Assembly (NCBI RefSeq): GCF_001647275.1
Contig: NZ_LRMM01000001.1
Span: 124,001-188,000, forward strand
Reading direction: 5' to 3'
From: Rufibacter ruber
Lineage (GTDB): Bacteria; Bacteroidota; Bacteroidia; Cytophagales; Hymenobacteraceae
DNA: 64,000 nucleotides
Below are positions 28,572-37,362 of the stretch, one piece after another. The notes under the pieces were generated by a model, which ran no database searches, was not told the origin of the DNA, and saw only the letters and a list, made by a program, of their open reading frames with translations. Position numbers and translations under genes: made by a program. Each line of letters begins with the position of its first letter. The stretch's first letter is position 1.

Positions 28572-28616
28572 AGAAAACCCTTTTGGAATGCGTCCAAAAG
28601 GGTTTTCTGTTTTCAG
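28572..28616 (+). terminator. Terminator of the phosphomutase gene
   Basis: Perfect 16-bp stem AGAAAACCCTTTTGGA with TCCAAAAGGGTTTTCT over a short loop, then GTTTTC which merges into a family A palindrome. Confidence 0.85.
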
Positions 28617-28647
28617 GCTGTTTTCAGAAAAACAGGCTGAAAACAGA
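28606..28647. repeat. Palindromic repeat, family A
   Basis: TCTGTTTTCAGGCTGTTTTC with GAAAAACAGGCTGAAAACAGA. Overlaps the end of the terminator. Confidence 0.85.
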
Positions 28648-28680
28648 TATGAAATAAAAGCCAGCCGCCCTTCCCGTACA

Positions 28681-28724
28681 TTCTGTTTTTAGCCTGATTT
28701 TGAAAAAACAGGCCAAAAACAGAA
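28681..28724. repeat. Palindromic repeat, family A
   Basis: TTCTGTTTTTAGCCTG with CAGGCCAAAAACAGAA. Second copy within 120 bases, same gap before the GH2 gene. Confidence 0.8.
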
Positions 28725-28855
28725 CGTACAGAAACCTCCCCGGCCCAGAGCTTTTCTGTTCCTCCGCACTATTCGGCACTTCTGATGACCTGAGATCAAA
28801 GATTCCCGTTAAAGACAGGAAACCTGTTTTGAAACTGTTTTCAAACCTTTGACCT

Positions 28856-30688
28856 ATGAGTTCGCAGCAACCCAATTTAAGCACCACCAAAAGCTTTGAA
28901 GAAGCCGCTATTGCCAAACCAGACCAAAATCCTTTGCCCCGGGCAATCCTCAGGCCCAACAACTATTTCCTGCTAGACGGGGAATGGAAGTTTGAGCTGG
29001 ATACCGACGACAGAGGCCTGCGCGAGTCCTGGTTTCTGGGCCACAACTATGCCCATACCGCCAACTGGCCAGGATCTGTGGAAGAGCACCTGGCTCAGGC
29101 CAAAGGCCAGATACAAGAAGGGCCGGCGTGGCATGACAAAGTGGTGGTGTGGTATGAGCGGGAATTCCCCAGGCCCCAGCGCGGTGAAAAGAATGAGAAC
29201 ACCATGTTCCAGATCACTTTTGGTGCGTGCGGCTATGAAACCAGGGTCTGGCTCAACGGCCGGCTCCTGACCTCAGTTGAGGGCGAAGATGTGCACTACG
29301 GTGAGTACACCTCCTTTTCGTATGAGCTGAACGAAGAACACCTGCTCCCCGTGAACTGGCTCACCGTACGCATAGCAGACACCATGGACGCTGAGATACC
29401 GCGCGGAAAGCAGGAGTCACACGTGTACAAGCGGGGCGGTATCTGGTATCAGACCTATACCGGTGCCGTACGCAGCGTCTGGATGGAAACCGTTGAGCGC
29501 AACCGTCTGCGGTCACGCATTGGAGTGCAGAGCATTATTGAAGACTCCTTGGTGCGCTTTACCTTCACTTCCCGCATTCATGACCCCGGCATGTACACGC
29601 TCCGGCTGCAGGTGTTTGAACAGGACAGTGACAGCCCTGAACCGTTTGCCACCTCAGATTACCTGTTAAAGCTCAGTGAAGGGCAAAAGCTCCAGAACGT
29701 GGTCATGCAGATTCCTAACGCCCAGCTCTGGAGCCCTGAGCACCCAAAGCTGTACCGGCTGGTGGCCCAGCTCATAGACGCCAACGGCTACACCGCCGAA
29801 ATTCAGGGCCATTTTGGCATGCGTAAAATTGAGGCGCGGGGCCGTCATATCTACCTGAACAACCAGGAGATTTACATTGACGGAATTCTGTACCAGCCCG
29901 GCACCGCCACCTATGAGGAAATGCGCCGCCACATGTACGCCATGAAAGAACTGGGTTGCAACCTGGTGCGGGTGCACATAGCCGGGGTGGACCCGCGCAT
30001 CTACAACCTGGCAGATGAAATTGGCCTCCTGCTTTGGGTGGAAGTCCCCAGTCCGCACAGCTCCACCCAGAAGAGCCGGGAAAACCATTACGCAGAGCTC
30101 CTCAGAATGCTGGCCCTGATTGAGACCAACCCGTCTGTGATCATCTGGTCCCTTTACAATGAAGACTGGGGTGCCCAGGACATTGCCACCAACCCAGAAA
30201 CCCGCCAGTACATCATGGACACCTTCCATTACATGAAGATCAGGTATCCGCAGTTTCTGGTGGTAGACAATGACGGGTGGCAGCACATCTCGTATGAAGG
30301 CAAGCTGAAGTCAGACATGCTGACCGCCCACGTGTACACCCCAGAGGTGGACCGCTGGTGTGAAGTGCTTGACCAGATCACCGAAGGCCAGATGGAAGGG
30401 GTTGCCGCTTTCCCACTGGTGGTGGGGGACCAGTATTTCTACCGGGGCCAGACCCCCGTGATCATTAGCGAATGGGGAGGTTTCGGGTTCTCTGACTACG
30501 GCGGGCCCAATGACCTGGAGGAACGCGCTGACCGAATCAGGGTCTTCAAGGAGGAGATGCGCAAACGCCCTATAGCCGGTGATGTGTATACCCAGGCCAC
30601 CAACATTGAAGACGAGCGAAATGGTTTGATAGACCCCCACACCGGCGAACTCTCTGTACCGGCTGGTCTTTTGAATTCCAGAAAATAG
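28856..30688 (+). CDS. Glycoside hydrolase family 2 (beta-glucuronidase/galactosidase-like)
   Basis: 610 residues with the GH2 order: jelly-roll sugar-binding domain (about 45-200), Ig-like domain (~205-305), TIM barrel (~310-600). Acid/base E436 in IIWSLYNEDW and nucleophile E539 in IISEWGGFG. No signal peptide, so probably cytosolic, acting on small imported glycosides. It ends soon after the barrel, shorter than LacZ. No polysaccharide-utilisation genes adjoin. Substrate (glucuronide, galactoside or mannoside) cannot be settled from sequence. Its own terminator follows. Confidence 0.88.
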   Translation: MSSQQPNLSTTKSFEEAAIAKPDQNPLPRAILRPNNYFLLDGEWKFELDTDDRGLRESWFLGHNYAHTANWPGSVEEHLAQAKGQIQEGPAWHDKVVVWYEREFPRPQRGEKNENTMFQITFGACGYETRVWLNGRLLTSVEGEDVHYGEYTSFSYELNEEHLLPVNWLTVRIADTMDAEIPRGKQESHVYKRGGIWYQTYTGAVRSVWMETVERNRLRSRIGVQSIIEDSLVRFTFTSRIHDPGMYTLRLQVFEQDSDSPEPFATSDYLLKLSEGQKLQNVVMQIPNAQLWSPEHPKLYRLVAQLIDANGYTAEIQGHFGMRKIEARGRHIYLNNQEIYIDGILYQPGTATYEEMRRHMYAMKELGCNLVRVHIAGVDPRIYNLADEIGLLLWVEVPSPHSSTQKSRENHYAELLRMLALIETNPSVIIWSLYNEDWGAQDIATNPETRQYIMDTFHYMKIRYPQFLVVDNDGWQHISYEGKLKSDMLTAHVYTPEVDRWCEVLDQITEGQMEGVAAFPLVVGDQYFYRGQTPVIISEWGGFGFSDYGGPNDLEERADRIRVFKEEMRKRPIAGDVYTQATNIEDERNGLIDPHTGELSVPAGLLNSRK

Positions 30689-30695
30689 TCCCGGT

Positions 30696-30740
30696 TTGGG
30701 TGATCTTTCTGCAAAAAAAGATCACCCAAGCTTTTTTCCA
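30696..30740 (+). terminator. Terminator of the GH2 gene
   Basis: TTGGGTGATCTTT pairs with AAAGATCACCCAA, then GCTTTTTTCC. It starts 7 bases after the stop. Confidence 0.85.
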
Positions 30741-30758
30741 TCTCTTCCCTTCCACCGT

Positions 30759-31241
30759 ATGAAAGTTAAACTACTACTGCTCCACTCCCTCCTTCTGTGC
30801 TGCCTTCTGTTGAATGCCTGCAGTGAAGATGACCATGAGGAGAATGGCCCCGCTGGCACCATCACGGCCCAGATCAACGGCCAGGACTGGAAAGCCGTCC
30901 GGGTGTCGGCGGCTTACAATGAAGCGTACCAGGACTTGCTCATAGGGGGCGAAAGCGCCAGCGGCGAAGGAATTTCCCTTGCCATTGACAATGTGACCGG
31001 CACGGGCACCTTTACCGGCAACTCCAGCGGGATTGTGGTAGGCACCTACCTGAGCGGCAACTCCAATGAGCAGTGGAGCTCTTTCCTGAACGGAGACTGT
31101 CTCATCAATGTCACCAAATTTGATAAATCCAGCAGAACCATTTCCGGCACCTTTGAATTTGTAGGCGAAAATGACAGCCAGACCTCCACCAAAACCATCA
31201 CGGGAGGCAAATTTACAGACGTGCGGTTTGAGCCCTTTTAA
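30759..31241 (+). CDS. Lipoprotein, DUF6252-like
   Basis: 160 residues. Signal peptide with lipobox LNAC (Cys21). The mature part is a beta-rich module starting ITAQINGQDWKA and ending ISGTFEF...TITGGKFTDVRF, the pattern of Bacteroidota DUF6252-type envelope lipoproteins. The ATG at 30759 is chosen for the signal peptide. Surface or periplasmic role unknown. The next gene follows after 71 bases. Confidence 0.8.
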   Translation: MKVKLLLLHSLLLCCLLLNACSEDDHEENGPAGTITAQINGQDWKAVRVSAAYNEAYQDLLIGGESASGEGISLAIDNVTGTGTFTGNSSGIVVGTYLSGNSNEQWSSFLNGDCLINVTKFDKSSRTISGTFEFVGENDSQTSTKTITGGKFTDVRFEPF

Positions 31242-31312
31242 AGGAGACAGAGCAGCCACAAAAACCTTATGCCTTACAAGTTGTCTTTATAACAGAACCA
31301 GATGTACTACCT

Positions 31313-32077
31313 ATGACTATTCAAAAACACTTTGTCTGCCTGCTCCTGCTGCTGGCAGGAACGGCCCAGGCCCAGCAACTGGCACCGGCTGAAAAAATAG
31401 AAACCAAAAAAGGCACCCTTACCATTCAGCCTATCCTGCACGCCACCCTGGCGCTGCAATGGGATAACAAAACCATTTATGTAGACCCTACCGGCGGTGC
31501 CAAAGCTTTTGCCGGGATGACCGACCCGGACCTCATCCTGATCACAGACATTCACGGGGACCACCTGGACCTGAAAACCCTGGAAGCCCTGAATACCAGC
31601 AAAGCCAGAATCATAGCCCCTCAGGCAGTTGTGAACCAGCTTCCTGAAAGCATGAAAGCCAAGGCGGTGGTACTGGCCAACGTCGAAAAAACCACTCAGC
31701 TCTCCATCCCCATCACGGCGGTGCCCATGTACAACCTCCCGGAAACCGCCGACTCCCGCCACCCCAAAGGGCGCGGGAACGGCTACCTTCTGGAGATGGG
31801 CGGCAAGCGCATCTATCTGTCCGGTGACACCGAAGACATCCCAGAAATGCGTTCCCTCAAAGACATTGACGTGGCGTTTGTGTGCATGAACCTCCCCTAC
31901 ACCATGGATATCAACCAGGCCGCCGCGGCCGTGCTGGCTTTTAAACCCAACGTAGTCATTCCCTATCACTACCGCGGGCAAAACGGGTTAAGTGACGTAG
32001 CAGCTTTCAAGCAGCTGGTGGCAGACGGGAAGAAAAAAATAGAGGTGAAGCTTTTACAGTGGTATCCTGAGAAATAA
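31313..32077 (+). CDS. Exported MBL-fold metallo-hydrolase (UlaG-like)
   Basis: 254 residues with a signal peptide (core VCLLLLLAGTAQA). The metal motif is ITDIHGDHLDL (HxDH), with LSGDTEDIPEM supplying the bridging Asp and VIPYHYRG the last His. The compact fold without extra domains resembles UlaG-type hydrolases. Export is common for such proteins in this phylum. Substrate unknown; likely a phosphoester, lactone or similar. May be co-transcribed with the upstream lipoprotein. Confidence 0.85.
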   Translation: MTIQKHFVCLLLLLAGTAQAQQLAPAEKIETKKGTLTIQPILHATLALQWDNKTIYVDPTGGAKAFAGMTDPDLILITDIHGDHLDLKTLEALNTSKARIIAPQAVVNQLPESMKAKAVVLANVEKTTQLSIPITAVPMYNLPETADSRHPKGRGNGYLLEMGGKRIYLSGDTEDIPEMRSLKDIDVAFVCMNLPYTMDINQAAAAVLAFKPNVVIPYHYRGQNGLSDVAAFKQLVADGKKKIEVKLLQWYPEK

Positions 32078-32130
32078 AGTCTCTTTCGTACCCACACACA
32101 CGTACCACCGCGCCAGCAGTACTGGAGCAG

Positions 32131-32176
32131 ACTCCTGTTTTCGGGCTGTTTTTCTGAAAACAGCGAAAACAGGAGT
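32131..32176. repeat. Palindromic repeat, family A
   Basis: ACTCCTGTTTTCGGGCTG with CAGCGAAAACAGGAGT; outer ends extend the pairing with ACTCC/GGAGT. Confidence 0.8.
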
Positions 32177-32181
32177 TACAA

Positions 32182-32227
32182 AACAAGAAAGCCGGACCTG
32201 CCTTTGGGCAAGTCCGGCTTTCTTGTT
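32182..32227. terminator. Bidirectional terminator
   Basis: AACAAGAAAGCCGGAC pairs with GTCCGGCTTTCTTGTT (16 bp). It serves the MBL gene on the plus strand and the convergent 122-residue gene on the minus strand. Confidence 0.85.
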
Positions 32228-32238
32228 AGGCAGCATTG

Positions 32239-32607
32239 TTAAATACGGGTGGGATCGTTTTCAGAGGGTTCTGTCTCATCACTGCCAAAAGGCTGGTCTG
32301 AGCTTCGCACGCCGTTAACGCTGCCGTCCATCTCCTCATAGCTCCCCTCAAATTCAAAACCGGGGCCTTGGGCAAAAGACTCAGTGTCTGTACGGTCATT
32401 CGCGCCGTAGCCGGTGATCTCATTACCGCCAATGTGCAGGTTCTCCAGCTTATCTTTCTGGTCATTGCGTTCGGTGTCTCCCCCGGGCCCAATGTTGCGT
32501 TTAGCGGTAGGGTCTGGATGGTTGCCGGGTGCATTGCGCTGATGGCTCTCATCATGGATGTTGCCGGGGCTATCTGGGTTTTGCCTATCTTCGTCTCTGG
32601 TGGCCAT
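32239..32607 (-). CDS. Hypothetical hydrophilic protein
   Basis: 122 residues, no hydrophobic segment, rich in Asp, Glu, Asn and Gly, predicted disordered (for example KLENLHIGGNEITGYGANDRTD). Family not recognised. The frame is preferred over an overlapping 109-residue frame because its composition is biased in the way of small stress-linked hydrophilic proteins seen in this phylum, and it ends right before the terminator. Function unknown. Confidence 0.6.
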   Translation of the reverse strand: MATRDEDRQNPDSPGNIHDESHQRNAPGNHPDPTAKRNIGPGGDTERNDQKDKLENLHIGGNEITGYGANDRTDTESFAQGPGFEFEGSYEEMDGSVNGVRSSDQPFGSDETEPSENDPTRI

Positions 32608-32746
32608 AGTTCTAGTGGTTAGTTTCTGGTTTATGTACGCAGAGCAGAAAGGCTGGTTCTAAATCAGAGGTAGAGACACCACGCTGGTCTACCGGAAGAA
32701 TGAAAAGGGGAAACCGTAGCTGGAGCCGAACCGGTAAATCATAGAC

Positions 32747-33067
32747 TTACTTTTTCTTTCCCTTCTTGCCCTTTTTGCCTTTATACTTCCCTTCTTTCAA
32801 AGCCTTTTTCTGCTGCCCCGGGGCAAACTCCTTAGCAGACTGCGCACCTACTACTTTTTTTGCCTGCCCAGGGGGCATTCCGGCGGTTGATGGTTCTGAA
32901 CCAGGCAAATAGATTCCTGTTGTGCGTACTCCGGGGTGCTGGCTCTTAGATGTTCTGGTTGAGGAGGGAGTGCGGGAGCTGCTGGTATTTCTGGAGCTGG
33001 AACAGCCAACCGTACTTACCAGAAACAGGATTAAAACCACTGCCTGCACGTAAAACTGCTTTTTCAT
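32747..33067 (-). CDS. Small basic lipoprotein with PGQAKK/PGQQKK repeats
   Basis: 106 residues. Lipobox STVGC (Cys22), then a Ser/Thr/Arg-rich linker, then MPPGQAKKVVGAQSAKEFAPG and PGQQKKALKEG, ending in a run KYKGKKGKKGKKK. The paired PGQ-x-KK motifs recur in small proteins of this phylum, some of which I recall being named quinol oxidase subunit 4; nothing in the sequence supports that name. The basic tail could bind DNA, LPS or peptidoglycan. Confidence 0.65.
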   Translation of the reverse strand: MKKQFYVQAVVLILFLVSTVGCSSSRNTSSSRTPSSTRTSKSQHPGVRTTGIYLPGSEPSTAGMPPGQAKKVVGAQSAKEFAPGQQKKALKEGKYKGKKGKKGKKK

Positions 33068-33419
33068 AAATGGAAGCCAATAGGGTGAAACGGTTACTTT
33101 AGAGTAGCTGACACAAGAATAAAGCCAGAAATGAAGTTACTATGTCTTTATACCACTCTTAGAAGATGGGTGTGTTACGAACAGGATCGTTCATGGTTGC
33201 CCCCCTATATCTTTCTGAACCTGCAGAAGCCACTTCCCAACAGCTGCTGTTTCATTTGAAGGCTGCAATTCTTTCAGGACCAATACCTATATTAGTACCT
33301 CAGTAAAGTAAAGGAATTTCTTACTCTGAACATGAAACCCTTGTTTTCAGCAAATGCGAGAGAGTTACATTACCGCTTACTGTACGCTGCCTTATTACTT
33401 ACAACACAAACAAACTTTT
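33068..33419. other. Gap between divergent genes
   Basis: 352 bases between the divergent lipoprotein and S9 peptidase genes, presumably holding both promoters. No clear TTTG/TAnnTTTG pair and no repeat was seen. Confidence 0.5.
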
Positions 33420-35882
33420 ATGAAAAACTTAGTCTTATCTAAACGGCCTAAGGTGGCTCTTTGGCTGCTGGCGCTCTCCTTGTCCAGCCCCGTGGTAGCC
33501 CAAGGCCCCAAAGATTTAAACGTGACGTACCAGCGTCCCGCTGAGGCAATTGCCAAACTGATTGAAGCCCCCGCCACCCCGTCCGTATCCTTTGACGCCA
33601 AAGGCGAATGGATGCTGGTCATGGAGCGGCCGGGCTATCCTTCCATAGAAGAGGTTGCTGCCCCTGAAGCCCGCATTGGCGGACTCCGGATCAATCCGGC
33701 GGTAAACGGTGCCAGCCGGGGATCTTCGTTCAACAGCCTTCTACTGAAGAAAGTAAAGGGGGGGCAGGAGTTCCCGGTACAGGGGCTTCCGTCCAACCCC
33801 AAGATTTCTGATGTCACCTGGTCACCAGATGAGAAGCAGGTGGCGTTTCTCAACACCGCACACAACGGCATTGAGCTCTGGGTGTTGAATGTGCAGGACA
33901 GAGCCGTGAAGAAGCTGACCGCAGCGCAGGTGAATGATGCCTATGGGAACGCTTTTACCTGGACCCCAGACAGCAAAGCCTTGTTGGTGAAACTTGTAAA
34001 CCCCACCCGCGGCGAGGCTCCCAAGTCAAACACCACCCCGGCAGGTCCCGTGATCCAGGAAAACCTGGGCAAGACTGCCCCTTCCCGCACCTATCAGGAC
34101 CTGCTCAAGAATAGACAGGATGAAGCCCTCTTTGACTATTACCTCAACAGCCAATTGGTGCAGGTGAGTTTAGACGGAAAGCAGACACCGGTGGGCGTGC
34201 AGGGGGTGATCCGGTCCTTTGATGTGTCGCCAGACGGGCAGTACCTGCTGGTGTCTACCACCCACCGGCCCTACTCTTACCTGGTGCCTTCCTACCTGTT
34301 CCCCTACTCGGTTCAGGTGCTGGACCGCCAGGGGAAACTGGTGAAACAGATCGCTGATATTCCGTTGGGGGAAAACATTCCGGTAGGTTTTAATGCGGTG
34401 GCGGCCGGCCCCAGAAATGTGGCCTGGCGCCCTGACCAACCTGCTTCCTTGTACTGGGTAGAAGCCCAGGATGGCGGTGATGATAAAAAAGAGGTGCCTG
34501 TAAGGGACCTGGTGTACACCCAGCCCGCTCCGTTTACCGCCGCACCGGTGGCCATTGCGGGTACTAAACTCCGTTACAGCGGAATTACCTGGGGCAACAA
34601 TGATTTGGCTATTGTCACCGAGCGTTGGTGGCGCACCCGCCAGGAGCGCCGCACCCGTATAAAGCCCAGCCAACCCAATGCCCAGCCCTCCCTGCTTCTG
34701 GAACGCTCCTATGAAGACCTTTACACAGACCCGGGTTCACCTGTCATGGTAAAGAACCAGTACGGCCGCAACGTTCTTCTCACAGACAAGTCTGGCAACC
34801 TGTTCATGATCAGTGAGGGTGGCTCCCCGCAGGGAAACCGCCCTTTCCTGAGCAAGTTCAACCTGAATACCCGTAAGAATGACATTCTATGGCGGTCAGA
34901 GGCCCCGTACTATGAGCGTCCGGTTGATGTGCTGGACCCAGAGAAAGGGCTGTTTATTACCCGCCGCGAATCTGAAAATGACCCGCCCAATTATTTCCTT
35001 CGCACCGTTGGCGCTAAGAAACTGACAGCGGTAACCAAATTCCCGCATCCGGCCCCAGAATTGATTGGGGTAGAGAAACAACTGCTCACCTACAAACGCA
35101 ATGACGGGGTTACCCTCACGGCCACCCTGTACACCCCCAAAGGCTACAAAAAAGAACAGGGCCGTCTGCCTATGCTCCTTTGGGCGTACCCACGGGAATT
35201 CAAAGACGCCGCGGCGGCCGGACAGGTGAAAAGTTCACCGTATGAGTTTACCCGCATCAGCTATGGCTCCCCCTTGTTCTGGGTTACCAGAGGCTATGCC
35301 GTTTTAGACCGTACAGACATTCCTATTGTGGGCGAAGGCAATGCCGAACCGAATGACACCTACGTTGAGCAGTTGGTGGCCAGTGCCAAAGCGGCAATTG
35401 ATGAAGTCACCAAAATGGGAATTGCTGACCCTGTCCGCGTAGGCGTGGGAGGTCATTCATACGGGGCCTTCATGACCGCAAACTTACTGGCCCACTCTAA
35501 CTTGTTTGCCGCCGGTATTGCCAGAAGCGGTGCCTATAACCGCACCTTAACGCCCTTCGGATTCCAGGCTGAGGAACGCACGTTCTGGCAGGCGCCTGAG
35601 GTGTATGCGAAAATGTCGCCGTTTAATTATGCTGACAAGATCAAAACCCCGCTCCTGCTCATTCACGGGGAAGCCGACAACAACTCCGGCACTTTCCCCA
35701 TCCAAAGTGAGCGCTTCTACAATGCCTTAAAAGGCCATGGCGCCACCACCCGCTATGTAGTACTGCCCGCTGAGAGCCACGGCTACGGAGCCAAAGAATC
35801 AATCATGCACATGCTCTGGGAGATGGACCAGTGGCTGGAGAAGTATGTAAAAAACAAGCCCCAACCGCAGACCATGCGGTAG
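33420..35882 (+). CDS. S9 family prolyl oligopeptidase-like peptidase
   Basis: 820 residues, exported (signal peptide at residues 1-30, core VALWLLALSLSSPVVA). An N-terminal beta-propeller (about 35-560) precedes an alpha/beta-hydrolase domain. Triad: S680 in GGHSYGAFM, D753 in HGEADNNSG and H787 in ESHGYG. The size and the YGSPLFWVTRGYAVLD stretch resemble the glutamyl-endopeptidase-like S9 branch known from chloroplasts and bacteria. The ATG at 33420 is chosen for the signal peptide. Stands alone. Confidence 0.9.
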   Translation: MKNLVLSKRPKVALWLLALSLSSPVVAQGPKDLNVTYQRPAEAIAKLIEAPATPSVSFDAKGEWMLVMERPGYPSIEEVAAPEARIGGLRINPAVNGASRGSSFNSLLLKKVKGGQEFPVQGLPSNPKISDVTWSPDEKQVAFLNTAHNGIELWVLNVQDRAVKKLTAAQVNDAYGNAFTWTPDSKALLVKLVNPTRGEAPKSNTTPAGPVIQENLGKTAPSRTYQDLLKNRQDEALFDYYLNSQLVQVSLDGKQTPVGVQGVIRSFDVSPDGQYLLVSTTHRPYSYLVPSYLFPYSVQVLDRQGKLVKQIADIPLGENIPVGFNAVAAGPRNVAWRPDQPASLYWVEAQDGGDDKKEVPVRDLVYTQPAPFTAAPVAIAGTKLRYSGITWGNNDLAIVTERWWRTRQERRTRIKPSQPNAQPSLLLERSYEDLYTDPGSPVMVKNQYGRNVLLTDKSGNLFMISEGGSPQGNRPFLSKFNLNTRKNDILWRSEAPYYERPVDVLDPEKGLFITRRESENDPPNYFLRTVGAKKLTAVTKFPHPAPELIGVEKQLLTYKRNDGVTLTATLYTPKGYKKEQGRLPMLLWAYPREFKDAAAAGQVKSSPYEFTRISYGSPLFWVTRGYAVLDRTDIPIVGEGNAEPNDTYVEQLVASAKAAIDEVTKMGIADPVRVGVGGHSYGAFMTANLLAHSNLFAAGIARSGAYNRTLTPFGFQAEERTFWQAPEVYAKMSPFNYADKIKTPLLLIHGEADNNSGTFPIQSERFYNALKGHGATTRYVVLPAESHGYGAKESIMHMLWEMDQWLEKYVKNKPQPQTMR

Positions 35883-35973
35883 AAGTCTTCTGGTGAGAAA
35901 ACAAAGAAGCTGTTTAGAGTTTTGGTAACTGCCAGGCAAAGGCTACCGGATAAGGTATTTCATATTCCAGTGG

Positions 35974-36019
35974 TTTCTGTTTTCGGGCTGTTTTCTGAAA
36001 AACAGCCCGAAAACAGAAA
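35974..36019. repeat. Palindromic repeat, family A, best-matching copy
   Basis: TTTCTGTTTTCGGGCTG and CAGCCCGAAAACAGAAA are perfect complements around a TTTTCTGAAAAA centre. After the S9 gene. Confidence 0.9.
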
Positions 36020-36150
36020 TTAAATTCTCTGCAAAACATCTTTCTGTCTAAACTCTAAACAGCTTCAATGTCACAAACCTAAATGAGTGTCAGAAAGCTT
36101 CAAATTATAAATCTACTAGCTATTGGCTATATTTGGCATTTTGATTTGTG

Positions 36151-37056
36151 CTATAATAACCAATTACTAATCATTTTAATCTCAGGAAAAAAGTATGTTT
36201 CTAATATCATTGAAGCATTTTCATTTTCTTTTTTAGAATTATATAATTCCAAAGCCTGCTTACAAATTTGATTGATTGCATTTGAAGGTGATGTTTTTGC
36301 TTTTTCTTTAATTTCCCTTATTTCTCTACAGTTTATTGCAATTGGAATAGATTCTTTTCCCCTCGGATTTTTTATATAATCAATGCATTTTACTTCACAT
36401 GTGTCTTTTACTATTTCTTCTACGCACAAACATTCTATACTATCACAAGATGTAAGATACACAGCGGAAATGGCCGATGTAATATCTAAATAATCATTCT
36501 TGTCACTTATCAAACGAAATTCGTTTTCACCTTGCCAACTTTCCTGTTTTGTAAAAAACATCTCTTTAGATTTTTCTTTTATAAAATCCTTAATATCTTT
36601 TATAGTCTTAATATTAGAAGGAATAGAAACACTACCATTTACAGCAGGATAATAATTTACAATATCTTTGAAACAGTCATCAGGTATGTTTAACTTATTG
36701 TAATCAAATTCTATGCATACGCCTTTTCTTTTATCGCCATAAATTCCCCACATTAAAGGTGACATACATCCTTTTATGTAAGAGTCGTAGTCCATCGTAA
36801 AACTTATCTGTTTATATGAAGTCCTAATGTCTCTATAGGCAAAAATTAGTGGAGTTTGTTTAAGGTTTGCCGCTTGAATCCCTCAATTCATTTCTAAAAT
36901 ATCATTTACCTCTGTAAGTGTCCCAAACTTAAGCTTTTTAGTACACCATATTTTTACAAAAGTATTAAAGGAGGTATAATGATATAACTTTTTATATTGT
37001 TCCGCACCTTTTAATTTTTCTCCTGGAAATTGTCCATATGATGTATAAGTTACCAT
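36151..37056 (-). pseudogene. DUF2971-like protein interrupted by an in-frame TGA
   Basis: ATG at 37056 gives MVTYTSYGQFPGEKLKG, then LYHYTSFNTFVKIW and KKLKFGTLTEVNDILEMN, followed by TGA at 36885-36883. The same frame continues GIQAANLKQTPLIFAYRDI into MWGIYGDKRKGVCIEFDY and WQGENEFRLI, ending at 36151. Both halves together (about 301 codons) match the layout of DUF2971 proteins, found near phage and defence genes. The DNA is markedly A+T-rich against its neighbours, a sign of transfer. Either a single nonsense change or a base-call error. The 214-codon downstream part alone could start at the ATG at 36795. Confidence 0.75.
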
Positions 37057-37231
37057 AGATTAGTATTTTTCCTTTTCTTAGCATGAAGAGCACAATTGCC
37101 AAATAAACGTATGACCTAAGTTTATTTGCCCTATAAATATAGCAAAACTTACGCTTTGCATTCTATATTCAGCTAATAGAAAACTACTCTACTGAATATA
37201 CTAAACACCCCACACATAATAAAACCCTCAC

Positions 37232-37271
37232 CCGTTTTCCGCCTCTTTTCCCAAAAACAGCCCGGAAACGC
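37232..37271. repeat. Palindromic repeat, family A
   Basis: CCGTTTTCCGCCTCTTTTC with AAAAACAGCCCGGAAACG. Between the A+T-rich gene and lepA. Confidence 0.6.
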
Positions 37272-37335
37272 AAATCCCGCCAGAAAAAGTCTCGCTGCGG
37301 GCGCCCAACCCGTTCCACCGGCGCACTTTTCTTTG

Positions 37336-37343
37336 TATCTTTG
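37336..37343 (+). promoter_or_regulatory. Probable -7 box of lepA
   Basis: TATCTTTG matches TAnnTTTG and lies 19 bases before the ATG. No TTTG is found at -33, so this is tentative. Confidence 0.4.
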
Positions 37344-37362
37344 GAGATTGTAACCGATTCCT

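Noticed and set aside
32226-32555. 109-residue minus-strand ORF overlapping the 122-residue gene
   Set aside because: Out-of-frame shadow; contains unlikely Met/Thr-rich content and runs into the terminator stem.
36083-36271. 62-residue plus-strand ORF opposite the DUF2971-like gene
   Set aside because: Product of low-G+C antisense sequence, mostly overlapping the supported minus-strand frame.
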